Shown here: positions 17,263 to 26,203 of the stretch, piece after piece
How positions within the stretch are numbered: the stretch's first letter is position 1
Layout: each line of letters begins with the position of its first letter
Assembly (NCBI RefSeq): GCF_003014575.1
Contig: NZ_PYGF01000008.1
Coordinates: 79,273 to 143,272 of the forward strand
DNA from: Cecembia rubra
GTDB lineage: Bacteria; Bacteroidota; Bacteroidia; Cytophagales; Cyclobacteriaceae
Reading direction: 5' to 3'
DNA: 64,000 bases
The notes under the pieces: model-generated
What the model was told of the DNA's origin: nothing
Databases searched by the model: none
The model's input: only the letters and a program-made list of their open reading frames with translations
Translations under genes and position numbers: made by a program

Positions 17263-19219
17263 TGATACGGATGATATAGTTGTTTTTTAAAGCAGCAACA
17301 AGTTCTTTTTCAAGATATTGTTGATAATCCTGAATGACTTTTCCTCTAGTTTCGCTGAACTTTTTGATTTCAGATGGTATTTTTTCTCCCAGTATGATAA
17401 AAATGGTTTTTCCATCCCATTTGATTTCCTGGAATTCTTTACTTGGATCAATTCTGGAAAGAATAGGATGTCTCTCCCATTCAAATAAACCTTCGTCCAT
17501 GTTGAAGGCCAAAGGATTGTTCAAAAGAAAGGTATTCTCCAATCTGTCAGAAAGGTCATTTCTATATTTCTTGTCAGAAAGAAAACGGCGGACTGAGTTG
17601 CTGTATTCTTCTTTGCCCATGGTGACTATCAAGGCCCTTACTCTTTCATTCCAAGTGTAATTTCCTTTGTTGTCTTCATAGAATTTGATTTGGCCAATGC
17701 TGTCCATAAGTGCTTTTTGCCATACTCTTTCATTCATTAGGGAAAATAACAGGATACCGTCCCTGTATTCCTGTAACAAAAGCTTGTATTCCTTGTTGTT
17801 GGCCATCAGGTCCAGCTCCTCTGTTCGGTTCAGACTTGTTTCAATAAACCTCTCCAAGGAATTACCAAATGAATTTTTAGAACCAATTCTTACATTTCCT
17901 TTCTCTTCTTCCAAGAATTTCAAATAATCTCCAACAGTCTTTTTCTCATTTTCAATACTGAATAAAGTGCTGTCTGTGAGGTTTTTGCTTTTGAGTGTTT
18001 CTTCTATGCTATTTAAAGATTGTTGATTGATTATGGACTGAATTTCGTTAAGAACTGATCCGTTTTCCTCAAAGGAATATCTTGATTTTTGTATCGCTGT
18101 GACCTGCGATTGGATGAGTCCTGACCTGCTGTCCCTTAAGATTCGGGACTTGATTGTTTGTTCCATTTCTTCGAAAGAAGCAATCGGCCTTCTTTCTTCC
18201 AATCTGATGATATGGTAACCGTAAGGGGTTTTGACAGGTGGAGAAATCTCACCCTCTTCATTTAAGGCAAAAGCCACTCGTTCAAAATCAGGAATTACGG
18301 TTCCCAAGCTGATCCAAGGTAAGGTTCCACCTGAATTTTTGCTGGCAAGATCCTCGGAATACATTTTGCATACTTCCTCCCAAATACTTTCCGCCTTCTG
18401 TAATTCCGAGTAGATTTCACCTACTTTTCGTAATGCCCTCTCTTCGGAGACAGGATCCCCTGTTTGAGTCCTAACCAAAATATGTGAAACCTTGATTTCT
18501 CCTGGGTTGGGCTTCTTGTCTTCCACTTTAATAATATGGTAACCGAAATTGGTCAGGATGGGATCTGAAATTTCACCTATGCCCAAAGCATAAGCAGCAT
18601 CTTCAAACTGGTGGACCATTTGTAAGGCAGTAAAGTAACCTAAATTGCCTTTATTTTCTTTTGCTGAAGGGTCATCAGAATATTCCAGTGCAAGTTCATT
18701 GAAATCCGCACCAGACTCTGCTTCCGCTTTCAGTTTTTGTGCCATTCTATAAACAGCAATAGTATCCTCTCTGCTCGGATTATTTGGGAATTGTAACAGA
18801 ATGTGGCTGGCTTTGACTACCTCTTTCATTCTGTTATAAGCCTTCATTAACTCCCCTTGCTGAAGTGAGTTTTTGATTAAGAAAGGTTGAATCAGGTCAT
18901 CTTTGAAAACTTCGAATTCTCTTCTGAACTCCTCCAATGTATCCAAACCTAGATTTTCAGCTTCTTTGACTTTCAATTTATAGTTGATAAAAAGCTCCAG
19001 ATTTTCTTCAAATTCCTGACGGCTTATTTTCTCCTCTTTTTCCTGAAACTGTCGGTTTTTTGATAACAAGTATAAAAATTCATCGGATAGGATCTCTTCA
19101 TTTCCGATGATCATAAGAGGAATAGGTGCTTGTTCCTGGGATTCTTCCACAACTATTGCCTTTGGGCTACAGGAAAAGCCGATTGCAAGGATGGAAAACC
19201 AAATGTATTTTCTAATCAT
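17216..19219 (-). CDS. Peptidyl-prolyl cis-trans isomerase lipoprotein with two parvulin domains (PpiD/SurA-like)
   Basis: 667-aa foldase from ATG at 19219, preferred over 19249 because MIRKYIWFSILAIGFSC gives a proper lipoprotein signal (Cys17). A SurA/PpiD-type N-terminal helical region (about 35-135) is followed by two rotamase domains. The first spans about 136-235 (KASHILLQF, GNLGYFTALQM, FGYHIIKVED); the second about 243-345 (VSHILVRTQTG, GGTLPWISLG, YGYHIIRLEERRP). Then comes a 300-residue helical C-terminal part. It should sit in the periplasm attached to a membrane. First gene of the three-gene chaperone cluster. Confidence 0.92.
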   Translation of the reverse strand: MIRKYIWFSILAIGFSCSPKAIVVEESQEQAPIPLMIIGNEEILSDEFLYLLSKNRQFQEKEEKISRQEFEENLELFINYKLKVKEAENLGLDTLEEFRREFEVFKDDLIQPFLIKNSLQQGELMKAYNRMKEVVKASHILLQFPNNPSREDTIAVYRMAQKLKAEAESGADFNELALEYSDDPSAKENKGNLGYFTALQMVHQFEDAAYALGIGEISDPILTNFGYHIIKVEDKKPNPGEIKVSHILVRTQTGDPVSEERALRKVGEIYSELQKAESIWEEVCKMYSEDLASKNSGGTLPWISLGTVIPDFERVAFALNEEGEISPPVKTPYGYHIIRLEERRPIASFEEMEQTIKSRILRDSRSGLIQSQVTAIQKSRYSFEENGSVLNEIQSIINQQSLNSIEETLKSKNLTDSTLFSIENEKKTVGDYLKFLEEEKGNVRIGSKNSFGNSLERFIETSLNRTEELDLMANNKEYKLLLQEYRDGILLFSLMNERVWQKALMDSIGQIKFYEDNKGNYTWNERVRALIVTMGKEEYSNSVRRFLSDKKYRNDLSDRLENTFLLNNPLAFNMDEGLFEWERHPILSRIDPSKEFQEIKWDGKTIFIILGEKIPSEIKKFSETRGKVIQDYQQYLEKELVAALKNNYIIRINEDEKNKIYNLVVGN

Positions 19220-19310
19220 AGGGTAATACATGCCAAAATTATACTGCAATGTTACGAATTAAAAAAGAATAATTCTTGGAACTTTTGGCACTAAGCTACA
19301 AGTTTAACAT

Positions 19311-19727
19311 TTATTTGGATTTGAGGATCTTGATCAGCCTACAGGTATTTTTCTGTCCATTGGTTTCAAATTCAATCCTATCCATAATTTTTTTCACCAG
19401 CATAATGCCTAACCCTCCTTTTCTTTTTGTTTTTACTACTTCCGCCAATTCTGGTTCCTGGTATTCCAAAATATTGAAACCTTGGCCCATGTCCACAATT
19501 TCAAATACCACTTCTTCCTCATGCAAGACCGCTCTCACACTGATAAAACTATTGGGATTGCACAAATGTGAATGGATCATCAGGTTGGCACATACCTCTT
19601 CCACTGCCAATATTACCTGGTGTTTTTCAATATCTCCCATTCCGGTATCCTGTAGGGTCTTCGTCAAAAAATCCCGGAGTATAGCCAATTGGTTTGTATT
19701 GCAATATAATTTCAACCTATCAATCAT
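19311..19727 (-). CDS. RsbW-like anti-sigma / serine kinase (HATPase_c_2)
   Basis: 138-aa GHKL-type ATPase of the partner-switching class. The N box is in ILAVEEVCANLMIHSH, the D-x-G-x-G box in VDMGQGFN, and the glycine-rich lid in KGGLGIMLVKKIMD. Known relatives phosphorylate a STAS partner and bind a sigma factor or effector. Its start overlaps the STAS gene stop by 4 bp (ATGA), so the two are translationally coupled. With the SpoIIE phosphatase upstream this forms a complete phosphatase-antagonist-kinase set. No sigma factor is adjacent, so the output is unknown. Confidence 0.93.
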   Translation of the reverse strand: MIDRLKLYCNTNQLAILRDFLTKTLQDTGMGDIEKHQVILAVEEVCANLMIHSHLCNPNSFISVRAVLHEEEVVFEIVDMGQGFNILEYQEPELAEVVKTKRKGGLGIMLVKKIMDRIEFETNGQKNTCRLIKILKSK

Positions 19728-20062
19728 GCCATTGCCTCCAGGGCTTCTTCTTGGGTATTTTTAATCGAAATTAATTTATCAAGCCCCAATATGATGAATA
19801 CTTGGTGCACTTTCTCCAAAAGTCCAAAAATGATGATCTGAATTTCTTTTTCCTGAAATTCCTCTAGATAGGACATAAATACACCCAATCCAGCAGAGGA
19901 AATATATTCCAGCTGCGTACCATCAACCAATATTTTTTTTGCTCCTTGCTCAAGAATTTCCTGTATAGCTGCATCCAAGTCCACTGAATTGCTCGCATCT
20001 ATTTCGCCTGATAGAGACAAAATGAAATGGTCATTGACTTTTGTAAATTCAATTTTAAGCAT
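19724..20062 (-). CDS. STAS-domain anti-anti-sigma factor (SpoIIAA/RsbV-like)
   Basis: 112-aa single STAS domain. The phosphorylation loop is DGTQLEYISSAGLGVF, with candidate phospho-Ser at 55/56 in the position of the conserved SSGLG serine. In known systems the unphosphorylated form sequesters the RsbW kinase, and a SpoIIE-type phosphatase reverses the phosphorylation. Both partners are its direct neighbours: phosphatase 34 bp upstream, kinase overlapping downstream. Confidence 0.94.
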   Translation of the reverse strand: MLKIEFTKVNDHFILSLSGEIDASNSVDLDAAIQEILEQGAKKILVDGTQLEYISSAGLGVFMSYLEEFQEKEIQIIIFGLLEKVHQVFIILGLDKLISIKNTQEEALEAMA

Positions 20063-20096
20063 GTGTCTATATACGCTAATATAATTTTTATGGTTT

Positions 20097-22157
20097 TCAC
20101 TTGAATTTGATGACCATTAAAGAATAATCATCATCAGCGATCCTGTTCTTACCTACGAATTTGAATACTTCTTGTATAATATTTTGCTGAATTTCTTCAG
20201 GATTTTTTAAAGCATTTTTTGTTAAGGTGTTTTTCAACCTTTCATACCCAAATTCAAAACCTTGACTGTTCTTTGCCTCCACTATACCGTCTGTGTACAG
20301 AACTAGGATGTCTTCAGAATTGAAATCAAAGCTTTTTTCCTCAATATACTTTTCAAAAAGTTGATTTCTTAAAATCCCTAGCCCCATCCCCTCTATGCTC
20401 AAAAAGGAAGATTTCTTTTCTAAACTATTGTAATATAATGTTGGACAATGTCCGGCTCTACTGTAGGTAATGGTCTTTTTTTCGGTATGTACTATGAAAT
20501 ATGAAGTGGTGATAAAATGGTTTTTTTCCAGGCATTGACTCAATGCATTATTGGCCATAATTAAAAACTCCTTTGGCTTTGGATGGGTCTGTACCAAACT
20601 ATGGAACACACCTTTCATCTGTGACATATTGAAAGCCGCAGAGGTTCCTTTTCCAGAAACATCCCCGATGATGAGAGCAAACTCATTATTTCCAAAATCC
20701 CAAGTCTCATAGTAATCACCTCCAACTTCGTCGGCAGCTGCTGAAAAGGCTGCGATTTCAAAGGCATCATTGTGATAAAGTTTTTCTGGAAGCAAACTTC
20801 TTTGAACCCTCTGGGCAATTTTAAGCTCTTCTTTATATCTCTCTGTTTTTATAGCCTCATTTAAAAGCCGGTAATTCTCCACAGAAATACATGCCTGCCC
20901 CACAAAAGTAGATATGATATTGATCATTTCTTTATTAAAACCATCTCGCACTTCTTTCAATAGAAATAATCTCCCAATGGTCTTTTGGTTGACCACTAGC
21001 GGTGCCATAAAGGCTGATTTAAAAACAGGATGCGTGATTTTTCCATGGAAAACCTTTAATTCATTTTCCGTACTGTTCCAATCAAAATGCTCAAATGGTT
21101 TACTTTTGTCTAGTATTTCAGTGATTTTTAAAATGGATTTTTTATCTGTAAACCGCTCCTGTATGAGCTGGGTTTTAGCTGATTCATCTCTTAATTCCAG
21201 CCATCCTGCATCTGCATAAGAAGCACTCATACAGGAGTCCATTAAAATATCCAGTACTTGGCTTTCGCTTTGCCCAGGTTTAATAGATTGGCTTAAACGT
21301 TGAAAATTGATGGCCTCTACTAGTTTTTGCTCAAAGACTGAAGATGTAGGCAGGTTAAATAATGTTACCAAAAAGCTGAAAAGAGAGTAGATAAAAACAA
21401 ATGCAAACAATCCTATTAAGAATAAATTGTCTGTTAAGTTTACCGGTATCTGTTTGGCATCACTATAAGAAAGTAGCTGGATAAAAAGGTAAGAGGAAGA
21501 AACAATTATAATAAAAAGGAAAAGAATGGATTTCCACTTTTCCTTGAAGGTAAGGTAGGGGATCCATTTTAAGTTAATAGACAGGGAAATAGAAAAGATG
21601 ACCAGGAATACCAAACCGAAAAGGAAGCTATAATCCAGGGTGTTTTTATTGAAGAAAATAAAAAACATGCTTATAAGCAGCAGGATTTCAAAGGCCTGCC
21701 ATTGTTGTACTACCTTTTTGGTCTTTTGGTACAATATGAGCCTCTTCCACAATAGGGTACAGGAAATAAGAAACAAAGTAGTCAGTGCAAAATTGATATG
21801 ATAGAAAAAATTCCTTAACAATGGATCCTCCGAAAGTCTGGAATCACCTAATGTAAGATAAAAGCCTCTGATCAATATAGAAATTCCAAAAGCTAAAATG
21901 CCGGTTGATGCCCCTCGCCAGATCAGGTTCAGAAATTCATTTCTTTCATTTCTTGCAATGGAGTAGTTGTAAAAAAGAAATACGGTGATAAAAAATGAAA
22001 TTTCCAAAATGTAGGAAACTTCTGGTGCGACCCCGGATTCAATCTGATTGAGTTCACCAAAAATTCTGGTAATATCAACAAAGAGTAATGCTAGCCAAGA
22101 AAGAATAGCTACCAAAACGCTGATTTTTCCGATATTTGGTTTTTGGAATTTGAACAT
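20097..22157 (-). CDS. Membrane-bound SpoIIE/PP2C-family serine phosphatase with GAF-like domain
   Basis: 686 aa from ATG at 22157. About seven or eight hydrophobic segments fill residues 10-275, then a GAF-like sensor region (about 290-440, SCMSASYADAGWLELRD), a coiled linker, and a PP2C/SpoIIE domain to the end. The latter shows AQRVQRSLLP, DEVGGDYYETW (metal ligand D), IIGDVSGKGTSAAF, YSRAGHCPTLYY and LVLYTDGIVEA. It should dephosphorylate the neighbouring STAS protein in response to a membrane or GAF-borne signal. A TAAGTTTG -7-like box at 22187-22194 sits too close to the alternative ATG at 22184, supporting 22157. Confidence 0.92.
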   Translation of the reverse strand: MFKFQKPNIGKISVLVAILSWLALLFVDITRIFGELNQIESGVAPEVSYILEISFFITVFLFYNYSIARNERNEFLNLIWRGASTGILAFGISILIRGFYLTLGDSRLSEDPLLRNFFYHINFALTTLFLISCTLLWKRLILYQKTKKVVQQWQAFEILLLISMFFIFFNKNTLDYSFLFGLVFLVIFSISLSINLKWIPYLTFKEKWKSILFLFIIIVSSSYLFIQLLSYSDAKQIPVNLTDNLFLIGLFAFVFIYSLFSFLVTLFNLPTSSVFEQKLVEAINFQRLSQSIKPGQSESQVLDILMDSCMSASYADAGWLELRDESAKTQLIQERFTDKKSILKITEILDKSKPFEHFDWNSTENELKVFHGKITHPVFKSAFMAPLVVNQKTIGRLFLLKEVRDGFNKEMINIISTFVGQACISVENYRLLNEAIKTERYKEELKIAQRVQRSLLPEKLYHNDAFEIAAFSAAADEVGGDYYETWDFGNNEFALIIGDVSGKGTSAAFNMSQMKGVFHSLVQTHPKPKEFLIMANNALSQCLEKNHFITTSYFIVHTEKKTITYSRAGHCPTLYYNSLEKKSSFLSIEGMGLGILRNQLFEKYIEEKSFDFNSEDILVLYTDGIVEAKNSQGFEFGYERLKNTLTKNALKNPEEIQQNIIQEVFKFVGKNRIADDDYSLMVIKFK

Positions 22158-22186
22158 GGTCTGAATGCACCACAATATTACCAAAA

Positions 22187-22194
22187 CAAACTTA
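22187..22194 (-). promoter_or_regulatory. Putative -7 element of the SpoIIE-STAS-RsbW operon
   Basis: TAAGTTTG on the minus strand fits TAnnTTTG and would start transcription near 22180, 23 nt before the chosen ATG at 22157. No good TTG -33 box was found. It decides against the ATG at 22184. Confidence 0.45.
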
Positions 22195-22251
22195 AAATTT
22201 CTTTAGCCGTTGGATGCTATTGGAATAAATAATGTTAAATTTTATAAAATC

Positions 22252-22971
22252 ATGACCCGTATACATTTTGTTTATCCGATTTTATTAATGTTAGTTTTTG
22301 CATCCTGTACTACTGCTGACATCAACAAAGTTTTACAGGGTGTTGGTGGGCAAGGGCCCCTGACCCAACAAGAAGTTGCTCAAGGATTGAAAGAAGCCTT
22401 GATACAGGGAATTAGTAAAGGGGCAGACCAAGCATCCAAGCAGGATGGGTTTTTTGGAAATGAATTGATCAGGATCTTATTGCCGGAGGATGCCAGAAGG
22501 GTTGAAAATACACTCCGTCAAATTGGACTTGGTTCAGAAGTGGACAGAGCTTTATTGGCCATCAACAGGGGAGCAGAGCGGGCAGCCCAGGAAGCAAAGC
22601 CGATTTTCATCAATGCCATCCGGCAGATGACCATTCAGGATGCGTTCAATATTCTAAAAGGAGAGCAGGATGCCGCTACACAGTTTCTGAGAAGAACAAC
22701 TGAAAGGCAATTGATAGAACTGTTTCAGCCAAGAATTCAGGAATCCCTCAATGAAGTTGGTGCCACTCGATTTTATGGTGATATTGCCAATACTTATAAT
22801 AACCTGCCATTGACCAATAGAAAAATAGATCCAGATCTGAATGCTTATGTGACAGAAAGAGCTATTGATGGTCTATTCAAATTAGTAGCATCAGAAGAAC
22901 AAAACATCAGACAAAACCCATTGGAAAGAACCACTGCTTTAATGAGAAGGGTTTTTGCTGCTCAGGACTAA
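22252..22971 (+). CDS. DUF4197 family lipoprotein
   Basis: 239 aa from ATG at 22252; a TTG at 22210 would add an implausible leader. The lipobox MLVFASC ends at about Cys19, followed by the DUF4197 body: GLKEALIQGISKGADQASKQDGFFGN, LLPEDARRVENTLRQIGLG, AINRGAERAAQEAKPIF, TQFLRRTTERQLIELFQP, and NAYVTERAIDGLFKLVASEE (each shown in part). The family is a periplasmic, mostly helical protein of unknown function found widely in Gram-negatives. Divergent from the SpoIIE operon and convergent with the DciA-like gene, overlapping it by 4 bp at the 3' ends. Confidence 0.9.
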   Translation: MTRIHFVYPILLMLVFASCTTADINKVLQGVGGQGPLTQQEVAQGLKEALIQGISKGADQASKQDGFFGNELIRILLPEDARRVENTLRQIGLGSEVDRALLAINRGAERAAQEAKPIFINAIRQMTIQDAFNILKGEQDAATQFLRRTTERQLIELFQPRIQESLNEVGATRFYGDIANTYNNLPLTNRKIDPDLNAYVTERAIDGLFKLVASEEQNIRQNPLERTTALMRRVFAAQD

Positions 22972-23282
22972 AGGAAAATTACTTCCAGGATAACTTCTTC
23001 TCCAAATCTGCTACCAATCAGTTCTAAAACTTTGGACCTGTTCATGGAAAGTTCTTTCTTGACAGGTCCGGAGCTGATTTTGACAAATAGTTTTTTGTCC
23101 CTTACATAGATGGATTCAGTTCTTTTTGCTACTGTATTGCCCATTATTTCCGGCCAAGCTTGGATTACCTGTCTTTCGTCAAATTTGTCTTTGAGCCTAT
23201 AGGCTTTTAATAACTCCTCAAAAGCTTCCTGCATAGGTGCCACTTCTTTTTTCCTGCCCGTATGGTCTTTATACCTGTCCAT
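22968..23282 (-). CDS. DUF721 / DciA-like protein, 104 aa
   Basis: Small protein with the DUF721 pattern: AYRLKDKFDERQVIQAWPEIMG, then VAKRTESIYVRDKKLFVKISSGPVKKEL and MNRSKVLELI (shown in part). DciA proteins of this family recruit the replicative helicase DnaB in bacteria lacking DnaC; whether this short Bacteroidota form does so is inference. It follows hemW on the same strand (19 bp gap), so they are probably co-transcribed. The usual neighbour recF is not in the window. Confidence 0.85.
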   Translation of the reverse strand: MDRYKDHTGRKKEVAPMQEAFEELLKAYRLKDKFDERQVIQAWPEIMGNTVAKRTESIYVRDKKLFVKISSGPVKKELSMNRSKVLELIGSRFGEEVILEVIFL

Positions 23283-23301
23283 GAATCAAAGATACGCCAT
23301 A

Positions 23302-24426
23302 TTAGCTTACAAAAAGTGAAGCAGCTATACTATCTGCTAGTAACTTGCCCTTATTGGTCAAAAAAATATGATGTGCATGGATGCTGATCATATTATCAGC
23401 AGCTAAATGCTGGATAATTCCTTTTTTTAGATTTAAAAGATCCTTTCCATAATTGGATTGGAGGTGCCCAAGGCTGAGCCCCCAAATTGTCCTAAGCGAT
23501 GTAAGTATATATTCATTGGCCATATCTTCATCCGACAGCTGTTCTGAATTATAGGGTAGAAGTCCTTCCTTAAGCTTTTTTATATAGTTTACATTATTGG
23601 CAATGTTGAACCCCCTTTCTTTCCCATCAAATGAATGGGCACTGGGGCCTATACCCAAATAGGGAAGTGCTCTCCAGTAATTGGTATTGTGGACGGCAAA
23701 GTGTCCTTCCTTTCCGAAATTTGAAATTTCATATTGGATATAATTGGCTTTTTCCATGGCCTCCATCAACATCTCGAATTGCTCAGCCTGAAAATCTTCC
23801 GAAGCCTCTTGAAGTTTGCCTTTTTTCAACCAGTTCCCAAATGCAGTCCTTGGTTCAATGGTAAGGGCATAGCTGCTGATATGACCCGGGTCCAAAAGAA
23901 GAGCTTGTTCAAGGTCTTTCTTCCAAATGGAATGGTCTTCAAAGGGGAATCCATAAATCAGATCTATGGACAACTTTTCAAAGCCAGCTGATTTTGCCAG
24001 GTCAATGGCTTGAAGTGCTTCCTGTTCATTGTGGGCACGGTTATAAAATTTTAGAACCCTTGCATCAAAACTCTGAATTCCTATGCTTAACCTGTCAAGT
24101 CCCAAGCTTTTTAATTCAGTTAGCTTTTCCCTGTCCAGATCATCGGGATTAGCCTCTAATGTAAATTCTTCTAGGTCTAAAGCGTAATGCTTATATATGG
24201 TGTTGATTATCGCTTCAATATGCCTTATTTCCAATAGAGAAGGAGTGCCTCCTCCAAAATAGATGGTTTTGACCGGAGCATTTTTGGGCAAAAAGTCTTT
24301 TCTTATTTCCAGTTCAATCCCAATCATTTCAATCAACTGTCCAACAAGCTGTTGATTGGTACTGAAATGAAAATCACAATAATGACAGGCCTGCTTACAG
24401 AAGGGGATATGAATGTAGATGCCGGA
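23302..24426 (-). CDS. hemW: Radical SAM heme chaperone HemW
   Basis: About 374 aa. The radical-SAM cluster motif is FCKQACHYCDF (C-x3-C-x2-C) near the N-terminus, preceded by GIYIHIP as in HemW/HemN relatives. Also seen are TIYFGGGTPSLL, LEANPDD, RLSIGIQSFD and IDLIYGFP. HemW-type proteins bind and insert heme; they were long misannotated as HemN. Both possible starts are TTG codons: 24450 (GLNVINLSG) and 24426, which gives MSGIYIHIP and looks like the usual family N-terminus. Divergent from the Omp85 gene, also TTG-started, with only about 50 bp between. Confidence 0.93.
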   Translation of the reverse strand, partial: SGIYIHIPFCKQACHYCDFHFSTNQQLVGQLIEMIGIELEIRKDFLPKNAPVKTIYFGGGTPSLLEIRHIEAIINTIYKHYALDLEEFTLEANPDDLDREKLTELKSLGLDRLSIGIQSFDARVLKFYNRAHNEQEALQAIDLAKSAGFEKLSIDLIYGFPFEDHSIWKKDLEQALLLDPGHISSYALTIEPRTAFGNWLKKGKLQEASEDFQAEQFEMLMEAMEKANYIQYEISNFGKEGHFAVHNTNYWRALPYLGIGPSAHSFDGKERGFNIANNVNYIKKLKEGLLPYNSEQLSDEDMANEYILTSLRTIWGLSLGHLQSNYGKDLLNLKKGIIQHLAADNMISIHAHHIFLTNKGKLLADSIAASLFVS

Positions 24427-24477
24427 CAAATTGATTACATTTAAGCCCAAAGATAGTTCTAAACCTCATAGCATCCA

Positions 24478-26199
24478 TTGAAAATTAAGTTCATCTTCTT
24501 TTTTTGCTTTCATTTTTACTTTTTGCAGCAGCTGCCTGCCCAACAGGCTAAATGGCTCTGGTATGAAATTTCAGGGGAAATACAAAAAATTGAAACAATT
24601 TCAATAAGGGATTCCCTTCACTTGGATCAAGTCAAAAATCAGATTTTATCAGAGTTATATCAAAATGGATTTTTGGTCCCTCAATCACAAATCCGGATAA
24701 AAGGGGATACGCTTGTTTGGAATTTAAGCACAGGTGAAAAATTTGAATGGCTTAAACTCAGGCTTGGAAATATTGATCCTCAGTTGTTGGTAAAAGCAGG
24801 CATAGATCTCTGGCAGTATCAAAACAGACCGGTAAACATTAATAACCTTAAGGTTCTTTTTGAAAACTTGCTGACAGCTTCCGAGAACCAAGGATTCCCT
24901 TTTGCTTCAGTCAAGATAGATTCTTTGGAAAGGCAAGGGCAGAAGTTATCTGGGGCTTTGGATTTAAATTTAGGTCCTCTTATTACATTTGATACGCTTA
25001 AGATTACAGGAGATTCCAGGACAAAGCGCCTATTTCTTGCAAGGTTTACTCAGATTAATCCCGGGGAACCGTTTTCCCAAAAGAGGGTGAATAATGGAAT
25101 AAGGCAAATCAAGAATTTGCCTTATTTAAAGTGGAGTTCAGAACCTGAACTGAGTTTTCAGAATGAGGAAGCTACTTTATACCTTCCACTTAGTGACAGG
25201 AGGATCAATTCTATAGATGGTATAATTGGGTTGCTGCCAAATGAATTGGAAGGAGGGAGAATGTTGGTGACAGGTCAATTTGATCTGGCCCTGTATAATG
25301 TTGCCGGAAGGGGTAGAAATTATGAGTTGAATTGGCAGAGGTTCAACCAGTTTTCACAAAGTCTTCAACTTTCTGCACTTGAGCCTTTAGTTTTAGGGTC
25401 TGCGATTGATATTAAAGCTGATTTTTCCTTATTGAAAGAGGATACCACTTTTCTTAATAGAGACTTTCGATTGTCATTTGGATATAGGGTAGGCTCAGGC
25501 ACATACGTAAAAGTTTTTTCTGGAAGACAGGCTGGAGATTTATTGGCAGTAGCCAATTTATCTTTTGCAACTTCGTTACCACAGGTAGGGGATTTTAGGT
25601 TTAATAATTATGGACTTGGGATTGAAAAGTCTTGGCTTGAAGATAGGTTTTTCCCTCGGAGAGGCGCATTGCTCGATTTCGAGCTCTCTATTGGGAATAA
25701 GACCATCCTGGTCAATACCGCCATTCCTGCCAATCTCTATGAGGGGATGGATCTTAAGACTTTGCAATATACTATGAGAGGAAGTTTGGAGAAGTATTTT
25801 TATTGGAATGCCAGGTGGGGCCTTTTTTCCAGATTTTCCGCAGGGATTATGGATAATCCCAATTTATTTGTCAATGATTTATTTAGGATGGGGGGCTTAA
25901 GGAGCATTAGAGGATTCAATGAAAATTACTTTTTTGCAGATAATTATGCATTTATCAATTTCGAGCCCAGATATTATTTTGATACCTACTCTTATTTTAT
26001 GATTTTTGCCGATGTGGGGAGGTTGAACAACCGTCTTCAGCAGCTACCGTTAGATTATCCCATTTCGGCTGGTTTGGGCTTCAGTTTGGAGACAGCTAGT
26101 GGTATATTTAACTTCATCTATGCTTTAGGTGGTTCTAATACTCAGGAATTTGCGCTCAATTTCTCAAAAGTACATTTTGGATATACAGGAAGGTTTTAA
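24478..26199 (+). CDS. Omp85-superfamily outer-membrane protein (BamA/TamA-like)
   Basis: 573-aa outer-membrane protein. A signal peptide (to about residue 21, PAQQAKW) is followed by POTRA-like segments (about 25-240, e.g. GPLITFDTLKITGDSRTKRL and FTQINPGEPFSQKRVNNGI, in part) and a C-terminal 16-strand-type barrel. The family signature GGLRSIRGF (residues about 471-479, the L6 loop RGF motif) and the final aromatic strand ending in FGYTGRF support the barrel. It is shorter than BamA (about 800 aa), so a TamA- or secretion-type role is more likely; the substrate is unknown. The start is TTG at 24478; no ATG gives a signal peptide. Confidence 0.88.
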   Translation: MKIKFIFFFCFHFYFLQQLPAQQAKWLWYEISGEIQKIETISIRDSLHLDQVKNQILSELYQNGFLVPQSQIRIKGDTLVWNLSTGEKFEWLKLRLGNIDPQLLVKAGIDLWQYQNRPVNINNLKVLFENLLTASENQGFPFASVKIDSLERQGQKLSGALDLNLGPLITFDTLKITGDSRTKRLFLARFTQINPGEPFSQKRVNNGIRQIKNLPYLKWSSEPELSFQNEEATLYLPLSDRRINSIDGIIGLLPNELEGGRMLVTGQFDLALYNVAGRGRNYELNWQRFNQFSQSLQLSALEPLVLGSAIDIKADFSLLKEDTTFLNRDFRLSFGYRVGSGTYVKVFSGRQAGDLLAVANLSFATSLPQVGDFRFNNYGLGIEKSWLEDRFFPRRGALLDFELSIGNKTILVNTAIPANLYEGMDLKTLQYTMRGSLEKYFYWNARWGLFSRFSAGIMDNPNLFVNDLFRMGGLRSIRGFNENYFFADNYAFINFEPRYYFDTYSYFMIFADVGRLNNRLQQLPLDYPISAGLGFSLETASGIFNFIYALGGSNTQEFALNFSKVHFGYTGRF

Positions 26200-26203
26200 A
26201 TAC

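Noticed and set aside
19276-19764. 162-aa plus-strand open frame across the RsbW-like gene
   Set aside because: The minus strand encodes a clear HATPase with all boxes; the plus-strand frame is a shadow.
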